A stretch of DNA of 33,122 nt from DASYTH01 sp035762905. Lineage in GTDB: Bacteria > Actinomycetota > Actinomycetes > Mycobacteriales > Pseudonocardiaceae. Positions 23,136 through 31,697 of this stretch are shown here, piece after piece (position 1 is the stretch's first letter; every line of letters starts with the position of its first letter). The stretch spans positions 1-33,122 of the forward strand of contig NZ_DASUCC010000137.1 of NCBI RefSeq assembly GCF_035762905.1, given 5' to 3'. Below the pieces are notes generated by a model. It did not search any database. It saw nothing but the letters and a program-made list of their open reading frames with translations, and was not told the DNA's origin. A program made the position numbers and the translations under genes.

Positions 23136-24386
23136 TCAGGCGCGGATGGCGGCGATGATGGCGTCGATGCCGTGGTCCAGCTCGTCCTTGGTGATCACCA
23201 ACGGGGGAGCGACGCGCAGGGTGGTGTCGTGGGTCTCCTTGCACAGCACGCCGAGGCGCAGCAGGCGCTCGCTGACCTGGCGGGCGGTTGGGCCGCCCGG
23301 GGCGATCTCGACGCCGGCCCACAGGCCCCGGCCGCGGACCTCGGCGACGCCGTGCCCGACCAGGTCACCGAGCCGGGCGTGCAGGTGCTCGCCGAGCACC
23401 CGGGAGCGGTCCTGGAAGGTGCCGGGCGCGAGCAGCCGGATCACCGCGCGGCCGACGGCGCAGGCCAGCGGGTTGCCGCCGAACGTGGAGCCGTGCTCGC
23501 CGGGGCGCAGCACGCCGAGCACGGACCGGCTGCCGACCACCGCGGACACCGGCAGGATGCCGCCGCCGAGCGCCTTGCCCAGGGTGTAGATGTCGGCCCG
23601 GACCCCCTCGTGGTCCAGGGCGAAGAGCGGACCGGTGCGGGCCAGGCCGGACTGGATCTCGTCGGCGATCATCAGCACGCCGTTCTCGTCGCAGATCCGG
23701 CGCACGTCGCGCAGGTAACCGGCGGGCGGCACCACGACCCCGGCCTCGCCCTGGATCGGCTCGACCAGCACGGCCGCGGTGCGGTCGGTGATCACCGACT
23801 CGAGCGCCTCGGCGTCGCCGTACTTGACCGCGACGAAGCCCGGGGTGAACGGGCCGAAGTCGTTGCGCGCCACCGGGTCGGTGGAGAACGAGATGATCGT
23901 CGTGGTGCGGCCGTGGAAGTTCGACCCGGCGACGACGATCTCGGCGGCGTCGGCCGGCACGCCCTTCACCCGGTAGGCCCACTTGCGGGCGACCTTCAGC
24001 GCGGACTCGACCGCCTCGGCGCCGGAGTTCATCGGCAGCACCATCTCGGTGCCGGTCAGCTCGGCGAGCTCGGCGCAGTACGGCCCGAGCTGGTCGTGGT
24101 GGAACGCCCGGCTGGTCAGCGTGACCCGGCCGAGCTGGGCCACGGCGGCGGCGACCAGCGCCGGATGCCGGTGGCCGAAGTTCAGCGCGGAGTAGCCGGC
24201 CAGGAAGTCCAGGTACCGCTCCCCGTCCACGTCGGTCACCCAGGCGCCCTCGGCCTCGGCGATCACCACCGGCAACGGGTGGTAGTTGTGCGTGCTCCAG
24301 CGCTCGTCCAGCGCGATGAACCCGGCGGCGGACCGCTGCCCGTCGGCCATGGCGGGCGTGTCCCGGTGATCCGCAGTCAAAGTCAT
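23136..24386 (-). CDS. rocD: Ornithine aminotransferase (ornithine-oxo-acid transaminase)
   Basis: This 416-residue class III PLP aminotransferase transfers the delta-amino group of ornithine to 2-oxoglutarate, giving glutamate semialdehyde in arginine and ornithine catabolism. The PLP Lys271 lies in YTLGKALGGG, preceded by the cofactor Asp242 in ADEIQSG. Other family segments are NYHPLPVVIAEAEGAWV near the N-terminus, STFGGNPLACAV and LRVAPPLVI. ATG 24386 fits the family start; ATG at 24350 is an alternative. It is a monocistronic gene convergent with the P450 gene (17-bp gap). Confidence 0.93.
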   Translation of the reverse strand: MTLTADHRDTPAMADGQRSAAGFIALDERWSTHNYHPLPVVIAEAEGAWVTDVDGERYLDFLAGYSALNFGHRHPALVAAAVAQLGRVTLTSRAFHHDQLGPYCAELAELTGTEMVLPMNSGAEAVESALKVARKWAYRVKGVPADAAEIVVAGSNFHGRTTTIISFSTDPVARNDFGPFTPGFVAVKYGDAEALESVITDRTAAVLVEPIQGEAGVVVPPAGYLRDVRRICDENGVLMIADEIQSGLARTGPLFALDHEGVRADIYTLGKALGGGILPVSAVVGSRSVLGVLRPGEHGSTFGGNPLACAVGRAVIRLLAPGTFQDRSRVLGEHLHARLGDLVGHGVAEVRGRGLWAGVEIAPGGPTARQVSERLLRLGVLCKETHDTTLRVAPPLVITKDELDHGIDAIIAAIRA

Positions 24387-24526
24387 ACTTCCAGGTTAAA
24401 GCAACGAGAACGGCGGTTTCATCCGCAGGGCATTGCGTGGGCCGCCACTTCGTTGCGCCATTTCAGTCTGGATCGAATGATCGTTGCGTGGAACGCGGTT
24501 GGCAAGCAAGCGACTATGCTCCGCTC
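24387..24526. promoter_or_regulatory. Divergent rocD/ppk2 promoter region with repeated TTGCG motifs
   Basis: TTGCGTGG occurs at 24433-24440 and 24484-24491, 51 bp apart (about five helical turns), with TTGCGCCA at 24453-24460. This spacing is what a multimeric Lrp/AsnC-type regulator might use, and rocD genes are often under such control. For ppk2, the -10 box TATGCT (24515-24520) ends six bases before the ATG, giving a leaderless message. The regulator assignment is inference. Confidence 0.4.
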
Positions 24527-25396
24527 ATGGCGAAGAAGCGGCCGTCCCGGCCCTCGGTGCGGGACGCGCTGAGGGTACCGGCGGGCAACCGGCGCGGCAT
24601 TCCACTGCAACCGTCGGCCCACCCGATCGGGCCGGACTCGAAAGCGGCCGCCGCCGCCGACCTGGCGCGCACCGGCACGCGGCTGGCCGAACTGCAGGAG
24701 GCGCTGCACGCCGAGGGGGTGACCGGCGGCCACCGCAGCGTGCTGCTGGTGCTGCAGGGCATGGACACCTCCGGCAAGGGCGGCACGATCAAGCACGTCT
24801 GCGGCCAGGTCAACCCGCAGGGGCTGCGCATCGCCTCGTTCAAGAAGCCGACCAAGACCGAGCTGCGGCACGACTTCCTGTGGCGGATCCGCAAGCAGCT
24901 GCCCGACCCCGGCTACATCGGCGTGTTCGACCGCTCGCACTACGAGGACGTGCTGGTGGCCCGGGTCAACGAGCTGGTCCCGCCGGAGACCATCGAGGCC
25001 CGCTACGACCAGATCAACCAGTTCGAGGCGGAGCTGGCCGAGCGGGGCACCACGCTGGTCAAGTGCTTCCTGCACATCTCGCCGGAGGTGCAGCGCGAAC
25101 GGCTGATCGCCCGGCTGAAGAACCCGGCCAAGCAGTGGAAGTTCAACCCCGGCGACCTCGACGCCCGGGCCCGCTGGAACGACTACCAGCAGGCCTACGC
25201 CGCCGCCCTTCGCCGGTGCTCCACCGGGGCCGCGCCCTGGTACGTGGTGCCCGCCGACCGCAAGTGGTACCGGAACTGGGCGGTCGGCCAGCTGCTCCTC
25301 GAGACCCTGGAGCACATGCAGCCGCGCACGCCCGCCCCGAGCTTCGACGTCGACGCCGAACTGGCCCGGATCATGGATAGTGAGCAGCCCCGTTAG
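24527..25396 (+). CDS. ppk2: Polyphosphate kinase 2 family protein, probably class III
   Basis: This 289-residue cytoplasmic kinase uses polyphosphate to phosphorylate nucleotides. Walker A is GMDTSGKGG (78-86) and Walker B is VFDRSHYEDV (133-142). The lid region contains FKKPTKTELRHDFLWR and KNPAKQWKFNPGDLDAR. The Walker A form with Met-Asp-Thr-Ser and this length resemble class III PPK2 enzymes, which accept AMP and ADP; class I enzymes usually have RDAAGKGG. ATG 24527 is set by the -10 box TATGCT six bases upstream, with no Shine-Dalgarno. The gene stands alone, convergent with the unknown 153-aa gene. Whether AMP or ADP is preferred cannot be decided here. Confidence 0.92.
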   Translation: MAKKRPSRPSVRDALRVPAGNRRGIPLQPSAHPIGPDSKAAAAADLARTGTRLAELQEALHAEGVTGGHRSVLLVLQGMDTSGKGGTIKHVCGQVNPQGLRIASFKKPTKTELRHDFLWRIRKQLPDPGYIGVFDRSHYEDVLVARVNELVPPETIEARYDQINQFEAELAERGTTLVKCFLHISPEVQRERLIARLKNPAKQWKFNPGDLDARARWNDYQQAYAAALRRCSTGAAPWYVVPADRKWYRNWAVGQLLLETLEHMQPRTPAPSFDVDAELARIMDSEQPR

Positions 25397-25411
25397 GAGT
25401 GGTGGGGCTAT

Positions 25412-25873
25412 TCAGAAGTACACCCCTAGTTGGGCGGTCCAGAGTGACTTCGGTGCGGTGAGCACGAAGCCGGAGTCGTGGAAATGCGCGGAGATGTTCG
25501 CACCGTTCTTGTCCACCGTGCCGTTGATCGTGATCCCGAACACGAAGTCGATCTGCGGGATCGGCGCGTAGTGCAGGCCGGTCGGCAGCGTCAGCGACCC
25601 GGACGCGCCGGTCCGGCTGCTGTACGACCCGCCCACCTTGAGCACGGAGTCCAGCCAGAAGTTCCCCTTCTTCGCCCACACGCAGTGCACCACGGTGGTC
25701 GCCGCGGACAGCTCGAGCGGGCTCAGCCCGGTCGGCGGGGTGAACTGGAAGTTGTCGAACAGCCGGCAGGCGCCGATGTCCCCCATCGACCAGCCCTTGA
25801 CCTGACCGCTGAACCAGAACGTCTGCTTGCTCAGGCTGATGTTGAGCCGGCTGCTGTCGCTGTTGCCGTCCAC
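25412..25873 (-). CDS. Hypothetical protein of the 81/153-aa operon
   Basis: I do not recognise this 153-residue protein. It has no signal peptide, membrane helix or known motif. Alternating hydrophobic and polar residues (LNISLSKQTFWFSGQVKGW, IDFVFGITINGTVD, FVLTAPKSLWTAQLGVYF) suggest an all-beta fold that ends on a final strand reaching the C-terminus (GVYF), as in some self-assembling or barrel proteins. Cysteines are at 36 and 64. The GTG lies twelve bases after the 81-aa stop, behind the purine-rich run GGGGACGGGGAC, so the two genes form an operon. GC content is a little below that of the neighbours. Function unknown. Confidence 0.7.
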   Translation of the reverse strand: MDGNSDSSRLNISLSKQTFWFSGQVKGWSMGDIGACRLFDNFQFTPPTGLSPLELSAATTVVHCVWAKKGNFWLDSVLKVGGSYSSRTGASGSLTLPTGLHYAPIPQIDFVFGITINGTVDKNGANISAHFHDSGFVLTAPKSLWTAQLGVYF

Positions 25874-25885
25874 GTCCCCGTCCCC

Positions 25886-26131
25886 CTACGCCACGTTCTC
25901 GTCGACGGAGAAACCGGCGGCCAGCATCTCGTCCATGCCGACCTCGACCATCTCCTCACCGAGGCTGCCCTCGACCCGGACGTTGATCTCCTCGTCGTCC
26001 CCGGGGCCGGACGCCACGACGGTCTGCGCGGAACCGCCGCTCGGGCCGCCGTCGACCGGCTGCCAGTCGGTGCCGTCCCACCAGTAGTAGCCGTCGTCGG
26101 ACAGCGTCGCCCCGTCGGGCACATTGCTCAT
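25886..26131 (-). CDS. Hypothetical acidic protein with a WW-DG-W motif, 81 aa
   Basis: This 81-residue protein opens MSNVPDGATLSDDGYYWW and continues DGTDWQPV, an aromatic motif reminiscent of the Trp motif of DUF2510 (YWDGTxWT). A Gly/Ser linker (residues 28-43) leads to a very acidic C-terminal half (DDEEINVRVEGSLGEE, then ML and DEN). It has no signal peptide and no Cys. GGGAGG stands ten bases before the ATG, next to a strong hairpin at 26145-26179. Two modules joined by a linker suggest an adaptor or anchoring role, but that is a guess. The 153-aa gene follows in the same operon. Confidence 0.72.
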   Translation of the reverse strand: MSNVPDGATLSDDGYYWWDGTDWQPVDGGPSGGSAQTVVASGPGDDEEINVRVEGSLGEEMVEVGMDEMLAAGFSVDENVA

Positions 26132-26144
26132 CGGCTCGCACCTC

Positions 26145-26179
26145 CCCCGCGCGTCCATCCCACGGTGGACGCGCAGGGG
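26145..26179 (-). terminator. Hairpin between the LLM gene and the 81-aa gene
   Basis: CCCC plus GCGCGTCCA (26145-26157) pairs with TGGACGCGC (26166-26174) and GGGG (26176-26179), with one bulged A: 13 bp around an 8-base loop. It fits a terminator of the pyrimidine operon. It also abuts the Shine-Dalgarno of the 81-aa gene (complement of CCTCC, 26141-26145), so it could influence that gene too. Confidence 0.65.
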
Positions 26180-26235
26180 TGTGACGGACAGGGTGAACGG
26201 TGCCGGCGAACGGGCCGCGCCGGCTGCCCCAAAGG

Positions 26236-27234
26236 TCAGCGGCTGAGCTTTCCGATCACCTCGTCGCCGTACGCGGCCATGGTCTCCTCCCGCGCGTCGT
26301 GCATCAGGTAGATGGCGAACTGGTCGACGCCGAGCTCGGCCAGCTCCTCCAGCCGCTCGACGTGCGCGGCGGCCGGGCCGACCAGGCAGAACCGGTCCAC
26401 GATCTCGTCCGGTACGAAGTCGGTGGACGGGTTTCCGGCCTTCCCGTGGTGGGCGTAGTCGTAGCCCTGCCGGCCCTTGATGTAGTCGGTCAGCTCGCGC
26501 GGCACCGGGCCGGACTCGCCGTACCGGGAGACCAGGTCGGCCACGTGGTTGCCGACCATGCCGCCGAACCAGCGCAGCTGGTCGCGCTGGTGGGCCAGGT
26601 CGTCCCCGACGTAGGCGGGCGCGGCCACGCACATGGTGATCCCGCCCGGGTCCCGGCCGACCGCACGGGCCGCATCCCGCACCGACTCGATCGTCCAGCG
26701 GGCGATGGCCGGGTCGGCGGTCTGCAGGATGAACCCGTCGGCCTGCTCGCCGACCAGCTTGAGGGCCTTCGGGCCGTAGGCGGCCATCCAGATCTCCAGC
26801 CGGCCGTCGCGCACCCACGGGATGCGCACCGGGGTCCCGTGCAGCATGGCCTCCCGGCCCTCGGCCAACTCCCGGATCACGTGCATCGAGTCGGCCAGCA
26901 CGGTCAGCGACGCGGGCTGCTGCCCGATCACCCGCCGGGCCGAGTCGCCGCGCCCGATCCCGCACACCGTGCGGTTGCCGAACATGTCGTTGAGCGTGGC
27001 GAACAGCGACGCGGTGACCGACCAGTCCCGGGTGCTCGGGTTGGTCACCATCGGCCCGACGATCATCGACGAGGTCTGCGCGAGCACCTGCGAGTAGATG
27101 ACGAACGGTTCCTGCCACAGCACGCAGGAGTCGAACGTCCAGCCGTAGCCGAAGCCGCGCCGCTCGGCCTCGCGCAGCAGCCGGACCACCTCGCCGGCCG
27201 GCGGGTCGGTCTGCAGCACCACGCCAAAGTCCAT
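26236..27234 (-). CDS. LLM-class F420-dependent oxidoreductase (TIGR03842-like)
   Basis: This 332-residue TIM-barrel protein belongs to the luciferase-like family, with the segments MDFGVVLQTDPP, GYGWTFDSCVLWQEPFV and CGIGRGDSARRVIGQQPA. A subgroup of these F420-type proteins recurs beside dihydropyrimidinase genes, as here, which is the basis for the assignment to pyrimidine or hydantoin use. The natural reaction of the subgroup has not been defined to my knowledge; an oxidative or reductive step on a pyrimidine is likely. The ATG lies 13 bases after the dihydropyrimidinase stop. The operon's hairpin follows. Confidence 0.87.
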   Translation of the reverse strand: MDFGVVLQTDPPAGEVVRLLREAERRGFGYGWTFDSCVLWQEPFVIYSQVLAQTSSMIVGPMVTNPSTRDWSVTASLFATLNDMFGNRTVCGIGRGDSARRVIGQQPASLTVLADSMHVIRELAEGREAMLHGTPVRIPWVRDGRLEIWMAAYGPKALKLVGEQADGFILQTADPAIARWTIESVRDAARAVGRDPGGITMCVAAPAYVGDDLAHQRDQLRWFGGMVGNHVADLVSRYGESGPVPRELTDYIKGRQGYDYAHHGKAGNPSTDFVPDEIVDRFCLVGPAAAHVERLEELAELGVDQFAIYLMHDAREETMAAYGDEVIGKLSR

Positions 27235-27247
27235 TGTGGAGTCTCCT

Positions 27248-28645
27248 TCAGACCAGGTACTGGGACAGCTCGCGCGACAGGAACCGGCCGTGGCCCTCGC
27301 GGCCGTGGAACGCGCCGTCGGACACCACGATCGCGCCGCGGGACAGCACGGTCTCCACCCGGCCGATCAGCTCCCAGCCCTCATAGGCGGAGTAGTCCAC
27401 GTTCATGTGGTGCGTCGCCGCGGACAGCACCTGGGTGGCGGCCGGGTCGTACACCACGATGTCCGCGTCCGCGCCCGCGGTGATCACACCCTTGCGCGGG
27501 TACAGGCCGAACATCCTGGCCGGGGTGGCCGAGCTGATCTCCACCCAGCGGGCCAGCGAGATCTCGCCGTGGACCACACCCTGGTGCAGCAGGTCCATCC
27601 GGTGCTCGACGCCGGGCATCCCGTTGGGAATCTTGGAGAAGTCCCCGCGGCCCAGCTCCTTCTGGTCCTTGAAGCAGAACGGGCAGTGGTCGGTGGACAC
27701 CACGGACAGGTCGTTGGTGCGCAGGCCGCGCCACAGGTCGGTCTGGTGGTCCTTGGGCCGAAGCGGCGGCGAGCAGACGAACTTCGAGCCCTCGAAGTCC
27801 GGCCGGGCCAGGTCGTCCAGCGACAGGAACAGGTACTGCGGGCAGGTCTCGGCGAACACGTTCTGCCCGGTGTTGCGCGCCTCGGCCACGGCGGCCAGGG
27901 CGTGCCGGGAGGACAGGTGCACGATGTAGAGCGGCGCGCCGGTCACCTTGGCCAGCTGGATGGCCCGGTGCGTGGCCTCGCCCTCCAGCTCCGGCGGCCG
28001 GGTGAGGCCGTGCTCGACCGGGTCGGTGCGCCCGGCCGCGATCGCCTGGGCCACCAGCTGGTCGATGGCGATGCCGTTCTCCGCGTGCATCATGATCATC
28101 GAGCCGGTCTCGGTGGCCTTCTGCATCGCCAGCAGGATCTCGCCGTCGGTGGCGTAGAACACGCCGGGGTAGGCCATGAACATCTTGAAGCTGTTCACCC
28201 CGGCGTCGATGCAGGACTCCATCTCCTTCAACGAGGTGTCGTTGACATCGGAGATGATCATGTGGAAGCCGTAGTCGATGGCGCAGTTGCCGTCGGCCTT
28301 CTCGTGCCACTTGTCCATCGTGGCCAGCAGCGAGGTTCCCTTGGCCTGCACGGCGAAGTCGATGATCGTCGTGGTGCCGCCCCACGCGGCCGCGGTGGTC
28401 CCGGTGGCGAACGTGTCGGCCGAGGACGTGCCGCCGAACGGCATCTCCATGTGCGTGTGGGCGTCGATTCCGCCCGGCAGCACGTACTTTCCGGTCGCGT
28501 CGATGACGTTGTCGATGTTGTCGAACGCCGTGTCCAACAACCCGGGGGCGGCGACCGCGGCGATCGTCTCGCCGTCCACCAGGACGTCGGCGGCGACCGC
28601 GCCACCGGCGTTGACCACCGTTCCGTTGCGGATGAGAGTGCGCAT
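27248..28645 (-). CDS. hydA: Dihydropyrimidinase (D-hydantoinase type)
   Basis: This 465-residue amidohydrolase opens the ring of dihydrouracil, dihydrothymine or 5-substituted hydantoins to N-carbamoyl amino acids. Metal ligands are visible: His63 and His65 (DAHTHM), the carboxylated Lys154 (NSFKMFMAY), His187 (MMHAENG), His243 (VHLSS) and Asp319 (STDHCPF). These form a binuclear zinc site. The length is normal for the family. It lies six bases after the carbamoyl-hydrolase gene and precedes the LLM gene, so substrate import, ring opening and carbamate removal are encoded together. Confidence 0.95.
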   Translation of the reverse strand: MRTLIRNGTVVNAGGAVAADVLVDGETIAAVAAPGLLDTAFDNIDNVIDATGKYVLPGGIDAHTHMEMPFGGTSSADTFATGTTAAAWGGTTTIIDFAVQAKGTSLLATMDKWHEKADGNCAIDYGFHMIISDVNDTSLKEMESCIDAGVNSFKMFMAYPGVFYATDGEILLAMQKATETGSMIMMHAENGIAIDQLVAQAIAAGRTDPVEHGLTRPPELEGEATHRAIQLAKVTGAPLYIVHLSSRHALAAVAEARNTGQNVFAETCPQYLFLSLDDLARPDFEGSKFVCSPPLRPKDHQTDLWRGLRTNDLSVVSTDHCPFCFKDQKELGRGDFSKIPNGMPGVEHRMDLLHQGVVHGEISLARWVEISSATPARMFGLYPRKGVITAGADADIVVYDPAATQVLSAATHHMNVDYSAYEGWELIGRVETVLSRGAIVVSDGAFHGREGHGRFLSRELSQYLV

Positions 28646-28651
28646 TTCCTT

Positions 28652-29494
28652 CTATGCCTTCGTTAGCGAGTCGTAGGTGTCCGGCCGGCGGTCCCGGTAG
28701 AAGGCCCACAGGTCACGGACCTCGGCCAGCCTGCCCATGTCGAGATCGCGGACCACGACCTCCTCCTCGGTGTCCGAGGCGGCCTCGCCGACCAGCTGGC
28801 CGCGCGGGTCGGCGAAGTAGGACTGACCGTAGAAGTCGTTGTCGCCCAACGGTTCCACGCCGACCCGGTTGATCGTGCCGACGTAGTACTCGTTGGCGAC
28901 CGCGGCGGCGGGCTGCTCCAGCCGCCACAGGTACTCGGACAGCCCTCGGCTGGTCGCCGACGGGTTGAACACGATCCGGGCCCCGGCAAGGCCGAGCGCC
29001 CGCCAGCCCTCCGGGAAGTGCCGCTCGTAGCAGATGTACACCCCGATCCGGCCGACCGCGGTGTCGAACACCGGGTAACCGAGGTTGCCGGGCCGGAAGT
29101 AGAACTTCTCCCAGAAACCCTTCACCTGCGGGATGTGGTTCTTGCGGTGCTTGCCGAGGTAGGTGCCGTCGGCGTCGATCACCGCGGCGGTGTTGTAGTA
29201 GACGCCCGGCTGCTCCTGCTCGTACATCGGCACGACCAGCACCACGCCGTGCTGGTCGGCCAGCTCGCACATCAGCTGGGTGGTCGGCCCGTCCGGGATC
29301 TGCTCGGTGTAGGAGTAGTAGTCCGCGTCCTGCACCTGGCAGAAGTACGGGCCGTAGAACAGCTCCTGCAGGCAGACCACCTGGGCGCCCTGGGATGCGG
29401 CGGTGCCGATCGCCGAGACCGCATTGGCGATCATCGACTCCTTGTCACCGGTCCACCGCTGCTGGACCAGACCGGCCCTGACGATCTCTGTCAC
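28652..29494 (-). CDS. N-carbamoyl amino acid hydrolase / beta-ureidopropionase (nitrilase superfamily)
   Basis: This 280-residue nitrilase-fold enzyme removes the carbamoyl group from the product of dihydropyrimidinase, giving beta-alanine or an amino acid plus CO2 and ammonia. The catalytic triad is visible: Glu44 (LQELFYG), Lys118 (KHRKNHIP) and Cys155 (ICYERHFPE). It could be a stereospecific carbamoylase or a beta-ureidopropionase; the C-terminal part (NPSATSRGLSEYLWRLE) is of the ureidopropionase type. GTG 29494 has AGGAG upstream. An open frame continues further but only inside the transporter gene. Confidence 0.9.
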   Translation of the reverse strand: MTEIVRAGLVQQRWTGDKESMIANAVSAIGTAASQGAQVVCLQELFYGPYFCQVQDADYYSYTEQIPDGPTTQLMCELADQHGVVLVVPMYEQEQPGVYYNTAAVIDADGTYLGKHRKNHIPQVKGFWEKFYFRPGNLGYPVFDTAVGRIGVYICYERHFPEGWRALGLAGARIVFNPSATSRGLSEYLWRLEQPAAAVANEYYVGTINRVGVEPLGDNDFYGQSYFADPRGQLVGEAASDTEEEVVVRDLDMGRLAEVRDLWAFYRDRRPDTYDSLTKA

Positions 29495-29508
29495 GCTTTC
29501 TCCTCTGG

Positions 29509-31050
<1,542 letters not shown>

Positions 31051-31132
31051 CGCCTACTCCGGTGCTCGGGCCAGCGGCTGGAGTTCCATCCCGGCATCGT
31101 GAGCGGCGCCGCTGCCCCGAGGGAGTGCCACT

Positions 31133-31162
31133 GTGTTCACCGTTGATCTACTCGGTGAACAC
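31133..31162. promoter_or_regulatory. Perfect inverted repeat upstream of the pyrimidine operon
   Basis: GTGTTCACCG (31133-31142) and CGGTGAACAC (31153-31162) are exact 10-bp arms around a 10-base spacer. It lies 83 bp ahead of the transporter ATG and just past the protease-inhibitor gene. It fits an operator, for example for the upstream PucR-type regulator or a GntR/IclR protein. It could also be a weak terminator of the inhibitor gene, but it has no U-run. Confidence 0.6.
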
Positions 31163-31195
31163 TCTGTCCGTTGCGCGGCGGCGGCTACGAGTGCA

Positions 31196-31600
31196 TCAGA
31201 ACTGGAACACCCCGCCGCTGCGGTCGCGGGCGACGCAGTCGTTCTCGTAGGTCTCCTCGAACTCGACCGGCGCGCCCTGCCAGTCGCCGACCGCCCGGAC
31301 GGTCACCGGCGCGAAGATCAGCGGGCAGGCCAGGTTCAGCGGGGTCAGCCGGTCGAGGTCGCCGTCCACCGCGGCCAGCTTGGCGCACGCGGTGACCGGG
31401 TCGGGATGCGTCCCGCCGGCCGGGTCGCAGGTCAGCACCACCGCGCGAAGCGGCATCGGGCTGGGGTGCTCGGCGCCGAACAGGGCGATGTTGATGGTGG
31501 ACTCGTTCGCCGGGTGCTGCGGCGGGGCCGTCGGTCCGACGCACAGCACGGCGCTGATGATGAGGCTGATGAGTTCATGCATGTTGTGCCTTATCGGCAC
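31196..31600 (-). CDS. Subtilisin inhibitor-like (SSI family, I16) secreted protein
   Basis: This 134-residue protein has an N-terminal signal peptide (h-region LISLIISAVLCV) and an SSI-type domain with VVLTCDPAGGTHPDP, AVDGDLDRL and CPLIFAPVTV. Four Cys fit the two SSI disulfides, with spacings 14 and 30 against 15 and 30 in SSI. By alignment the reactive bond is Leu-Ile in CPLIF (Met73-Val74 in SSI), suggesting action on subtilisin- or chymotrypsin-like proteases. GTG 31600 is preferred because it gives a positively charged n-region (MPIRHN); ATG 31582, preceded by AAGG, is the alternative. The gene lies between PucR and the operon and shares no obvious role with them. Confidence 0.84.
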   Translation of the reverse strand: MPIRHNMHELISLIISAVLCVGPTAPPQHPANESTINIALFGAEHPSPMPLRAVVLTCDPAGGTHPDPVTACAKLAAVDGDLDRLTPLNLACPLIFAPVTVRAVGDWQGAPVEFEETYENDCVARDRSGGVFQF

Positions 31601-31604
31601 CCGG

Positions 31605-31625
31605 CCGGGTGGTTCTGGCCACCGG
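31605..31625 (-). terminator. Possible terminator after the PucR gene
   Basis: CCGG-TGG and CCACCGG arms (31605-31612 with 31619-31625, one bulged G) form a short hairpin in the 97-bp gap between the PucR stop and the inhibitor gene, just upstream of the inhibitor start. Weak evidence. I see no other structure in this gap. Confidence 0.35.
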
Positions 31626-31697
31626 ATCGGTTAGCACGCTCCGAGGTGCACCGCGTCCTGCTCAATGTCCGCGGCCGCCGAGCGGCACCCGCCGCGC

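Noticed and set aside
23064..24572. A 502-codon plus-strand frame opposite ornithine aminotransferase
   Set aside because: Low-complexity translation, no ribosome site, and a complete PLP enzyme on the other strand.
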